NCBI GenBank assembly: GCA_950097605.1
Contig: CATNEU010000083.1
Location: forward strand, 1-6,725
Reading direction: 5' to 3'
DNA: 6,725 nt
Origin: an uncultured Oscillospiraceae bacterium
Lineage (GTDB): Bacteria; Bacillota; Clostridia; Oscillospirales; Ruminococcaceae
A program made the translations under genes and the position numbers. This document shows, piece after piece, positions 5,178 through 6,725 of this stretch. A model generated the notes under the pieces. It saw only the letters and a list, made by a program, of their open reading frames with translations, ran no database searches and was not told the DNA's origin. The first letter of the stretch is position 1; every line of letters begins with the position of its first letter.

Positions 5178-6034
5178 TTCCTCTCCCCCTTAATCCGGCT
5201 GACAAAGATATCCTCCAGCGTGGGCCTGTCGTATACGGCCTCTTTTCCCAATAGGTCAAACACGGCGTCGAACCGGTCGGTCATGGCCGTAAAACCAAAG
5301 CTGCTCTTTTCAATGTGAAACAGGTATTTCTCCACCTCGGGAAACAGCAGGCGGTGGTCGCCTCTGACAATCCGGTGCGACGTCATAATGTCGTCCTTAT
5401 CCCCCTGCAGCAAAATTTCGCCCTTGTGCAAAAAGACCAGGCGGTCCGCAATCTTCTCCAAATCCGAGATGATATGGGTTGAGAAAAAGATGCTGACTCC
5501 CTCCTGCTGCATCTGCTCATAGAGCAGGTCGATGATATCGCCCCGCACAATTGGGTCCAGGTTGGCGGTTGGTTCGTCCATCAGGATCAGTTTTGGATGG
5601 TGCGCAAGCGAAAGCGAAAGCTGGAACTGTTTCTGCATCCCCCTGGACAGCTTTGCGTATTTTTTCTGCTCGTCAAGGGAAAAACGCTGGATCATTTTCC
5701 TGTAGAAGGATTCATCCCAGTTTTTATAAAAGGGCGCCGTCATTTTTTTAATTTCTTGCAGCGAGGCAATCTCAAGATAGCCGGACTTCTCCCCGACATA
5801 GCCAATGTCCTGTTTAATTGTTTCGGCATCGGTATGGCTGTCGAGGCCAAACACCCGAATTTGTCCCTCATCGGCAAAGATCATATCCATAATCAGCTTA
5901 ATGGTCGTGGTCTTGCCCGCGCCGTTCTCCCCGACAAAGCCGGTTACATACCCCTCTTCGACACACAATTTGGGAATGTGCAGGGAAAAACGGTCAAACC
6001 TTTTTGTAACATGATTACATTCAATCGCATGCAT
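5174..6034 (-). CDS. ABC transporter ATP-binding protein (YtrB/BcrA-like)
   Basis: A 286-residue ATPase that powers the adjacent permease. Motifs in order: Walker A GENGAGKTT (35-43), a Q-loop position occupied by Glu (YVGEK, E82), a signature LSRGMQKQ (129-136) in place of LSGGQ, Walker B LILMDEP (149-155, E154), D-loop ANLD (157-160) and switch His187 (STHIISD). The C-terminal 70 or so residues are an extension past the nucleotide-binding core. The altered Q-loop and signature recur, as far as I recall, in GntR/YtrA-linked ABC proteins and are not signs of decay. The ATG at 6034 has GGGGAGG 9 nt upstream and starts the family N-terminus (MHAIECNHVTKRF). It overlaps the end of gntR by 14 nt and the permease start by 4 nt. 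Likely role: export or detoxification of a cell-envelope-active compound; substrate unknown. Confidence 0.93.
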   Translation of the reverse strand: MHAIECNHVTKRFDRFSLHIPKLCVEEGYVTGFVGENGAGKTTTIKLIMDMIFADEGQIRVFGLDSHTDAETIKQDIGYVGEKSGYLEIASLQEIKKMTAPFYKNWDESFYRKMIQRFSLDEQKKYAKLSRGMQKQFQLSLSLAHHPKLILMDEPTANLDPIVRGDIIDLLYEQMQQEGVSIFFSTHIISDLEKIADRLVFLHKGEILLQGDKDDIMTSHRIVRGDHRLLFPEVEKYLFHIEKSSFGFTAMTDRFDAVFDLLGKEAVYDRPTLEDIFVSRIKGERK

Positions 6035-6413
6035 CTTCAGAATCCTCCCCATATAAAATACTGAGCCTTTCACACAACCGTGCAAGCGGCAGGCCAATCG
6101 ACTTTGCACGTGTAACGGCCTTATCCAGCTCCTCTTCGATCTGCGATAGCGAGATCTCCCGCAGCCGCTCCAAATTGTCTAGTGATACAAACGTGCCCTT
6201 GCCCTGTACCGTCTTGATAAACCCCTGCTGCTCGAGATTTTCATACGCGCGTTTGGTTGTGATGATGCTGACGCGGAGTTCCTTGGCCAAAAATCGTATG
6301 GAGGGCAGTTGCTCGCCTTGGGCAATCCCGCCTGCGAGAATTGCATTTTTAATTTGATTTTCAATTTGTTCGTACAGCGGTTCGCCGGATGTATTGCTGA
6401 TTAGTATTTGCAT
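6021..6413 (-). CDS. GntR-family transcriptional regulator, YtrA subfamily
   Basis: A 130-residue repressor, short as is typical of the YtrA subfamily: an N-terminal winged helix and a small C-terminal helical dimerisation region with no large ligand domain. Residues 11-75 carry the GntR signature: EPLYEQIENQIKNAI, GEQLPSIRFLAKEL, the recognition helix region SIITTKRAYENLEQQGFI and the wing GKGTFV (71-76). Helical residues 78-118 follow. The start at 6413 (MQILISNTSGEPLY) has AGGAGGG 5 nt upstream. It is the first gene of the operon with the ABC pair and overlaps the ATPase start by 14 nt. It probably represses its own promoter, where an AT-rich palindrome covers the -10 box, with induction by the transported or sensed compound. 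That last step is inferred from the family. Confidence 0.93.
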   Translation of the reverse strand: MQILISNTSGEPLYEQIENQIKNAILAGGIAQGEQLPSIRFLAKELRVSIITTKRAYENLEQQGFIKTVQGKGTFVSLDNLERLREISLSQIEEELDKAVTRAKSIGLPLARLCERLSILYGEDSEDACD

Positions 6414-6438
6414 GGTTTCCCTCCTCGCTGTGCTTATC

Positions 6439-6457
6439 TGTATATATATTATATACA
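6439..6457. promoter_or_regulatory. Candidate GntR/YtrA operator
   Basis: The inverted repeat TGTATATA-N3-TATATACA overlaps the -10 hexamer and the likely start of transcription of the gntR-ABC operon. A short palindrome at the autoregulated promoter is what YtrA-type repressors use. The AT-rich alternating sequence weakens the case, since such DNA is self-complementary by composition. Confidence 0.55.
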
Positions 6458-6477
6458 CACATATATACTCTTGTCAA
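6448..6477 (-). promoter_or_regulatory. Sigma-A type promoter of the gntR-ABC operon
   Basis: Minus-strand TTGACA (6477-6472), an 18-nt spacer and TATAAT (6453-6448): both hexamers are perfect consensus. Transcription would start near 6441, leaving about 28 nt before the gntR ATG. So strong a promoter fits one normally held down by a repressor. Confidence 0.85.
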
Positions 6478-6481
6478 GCAT

Positions 6482-6511
6482 AAAAAATATGGCCGCTTAA
6501 AAGCGGCCATA
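6482..6511 (-). terminator. Intrinsic terminator of the unit upstream of gntR
   Basis: On the minus strand TATGGCCGCTT (6511-6501) pairs with AAGCGGCCATA (6498-6488): an 11-bp stem around two bases, followed at once by TTTTTT (6487-6482). It lies just upstream of the gntR promoter and insulates it. The transcript it ends comes from beyond 6512. Confidence 0.85.
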
Positions 6512-6544
6512 CCGATGCGTTTATTGAATAACAGCAGGTCTATT

Positions 6545-6577
6545 GCGCAGTGTTTTTTTACACATGCGCGTTTTTTT
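6545..6577 (+). other. Hairpin with T-run on the plus strand
   Basis: GCGCA.GTGT (6545-6553) pairs with ACAC-A-TGCGC (6560-6569, one bulged A) around TTTTTT, followed by G and seven T residues. It has the shape of a plus-strand terminator, but no plus-strand gene leads into it. It may be chance, or part of a structured 3' region read on the minus strand. Confidence 0.35.
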
Positions 6578-6661
6578 GTTTTGCCGGCAGTCTGCATTGG
6601 CTTGTCCACCTGCGCACAGGGGTCCGTTCTCTCTATCAATCGGGTCCCATGCTGCACGAAC

Positions 6662-6725
6662 CTACCGGCTGTCCAGCCGGCCGTTCAGGCACACCGCAAG
6701 CAGAAGCACCTTTGTACCGGCGATT
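6662..6725 (-). CDS. Possible 3' end of an unidentified gene
   Basis: One minus-strand frame enters from the edge and reads IAGTKVLLLAVCLNGRLDSR then TAG (6664-6662). Its hydrophobic then basic composition could be a protein C-terminus, but 20 codons are too few to identify it. A perfect hairpin CCGGCTG-TC-CAGCCGG (6665-6680, plus strand) overlaps the end. The 150 nt from here to the terminator at 6511-6482 hold no gene I can recognise; they may be a 3' UTR or part of an untranslated RNA. Confidence 0.25.
   Translation of the reverse strand, partial: IAGTKVLLLAVCLNGRLDSR

Overview
The window looks like a chromosomal piece of a Gram-positive Clostridia-type bacterium, perhaps an Oscillospiraceae-like gut anaerobe. 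The pointers are a tRNA(Phe) T-box leader ahead of pheS, a YtrA-type GntR/ABC operon, strong sigma-A-like promoters (TTGACA/TATAAT type), purine-rich GGGAGG ribosome binding sites and moderately GC-rich coding DNA. The taxon is inferred from these features, not from a search. Every convincing gene lies on the minus strand, so transcription runs from high to low coordinates.

Layout in transcription order (right to left). (1) 6512-6725: the edge of an upstream unit, perhaps the last 20 codons of an unidentified gene, closed by a U-tract terminator at 6482-6511. (2) 6477-4447: a three-gene operon, gntR (YtrA-type repressor), ABC ATPase and ABC-2 permease. Its promoter carries an AT-rich palindrome over the -10 box. 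The genes overlap (14 nt, then 4 nt), and the unit ends near a perfect 30-bp inverted repeat with no U-tract. (3) 4366-2921: a promoter, a leader of about 175 nt, and two half-size chromate-transporter (CHR) genes overlapping by ATGA. An 18-bp terminator hairpin starts right after the second stop codon. (4) 2920-2461: about 460 nt without a gene but full of dyad symmetry: two tandem cloverleaf-folding elements and a long nested palindrome. (5) 2460-1: promoter, Phe-specific T-box leader (specifier UUC, acceptor-pairing UGGU) with its terminator, then pheS and the start of pheT. The T-box couples phenylalanyl-tRNA synthetase expression to uncharged tRNA(Phe).

The most surprising feature is at the left edge. 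The pheT frame is normal for about 303 codons, then continues without a frameshift into what reads as the middle of RlmN (23S rRNA/tRNA adenine-C2 methyltransferase). The switch falls in a short stretch (TLDGVER) that would suit either protein. No functional PheT or RlmN could result, so this is either a microhomology-mediated rearrangement or, more likely, a chimeric read or assembly join. The other main novelty candidate is the pair of cloverleaf elements at 2515-2581 and 2594-2658, which share an architecture but not a sequence.
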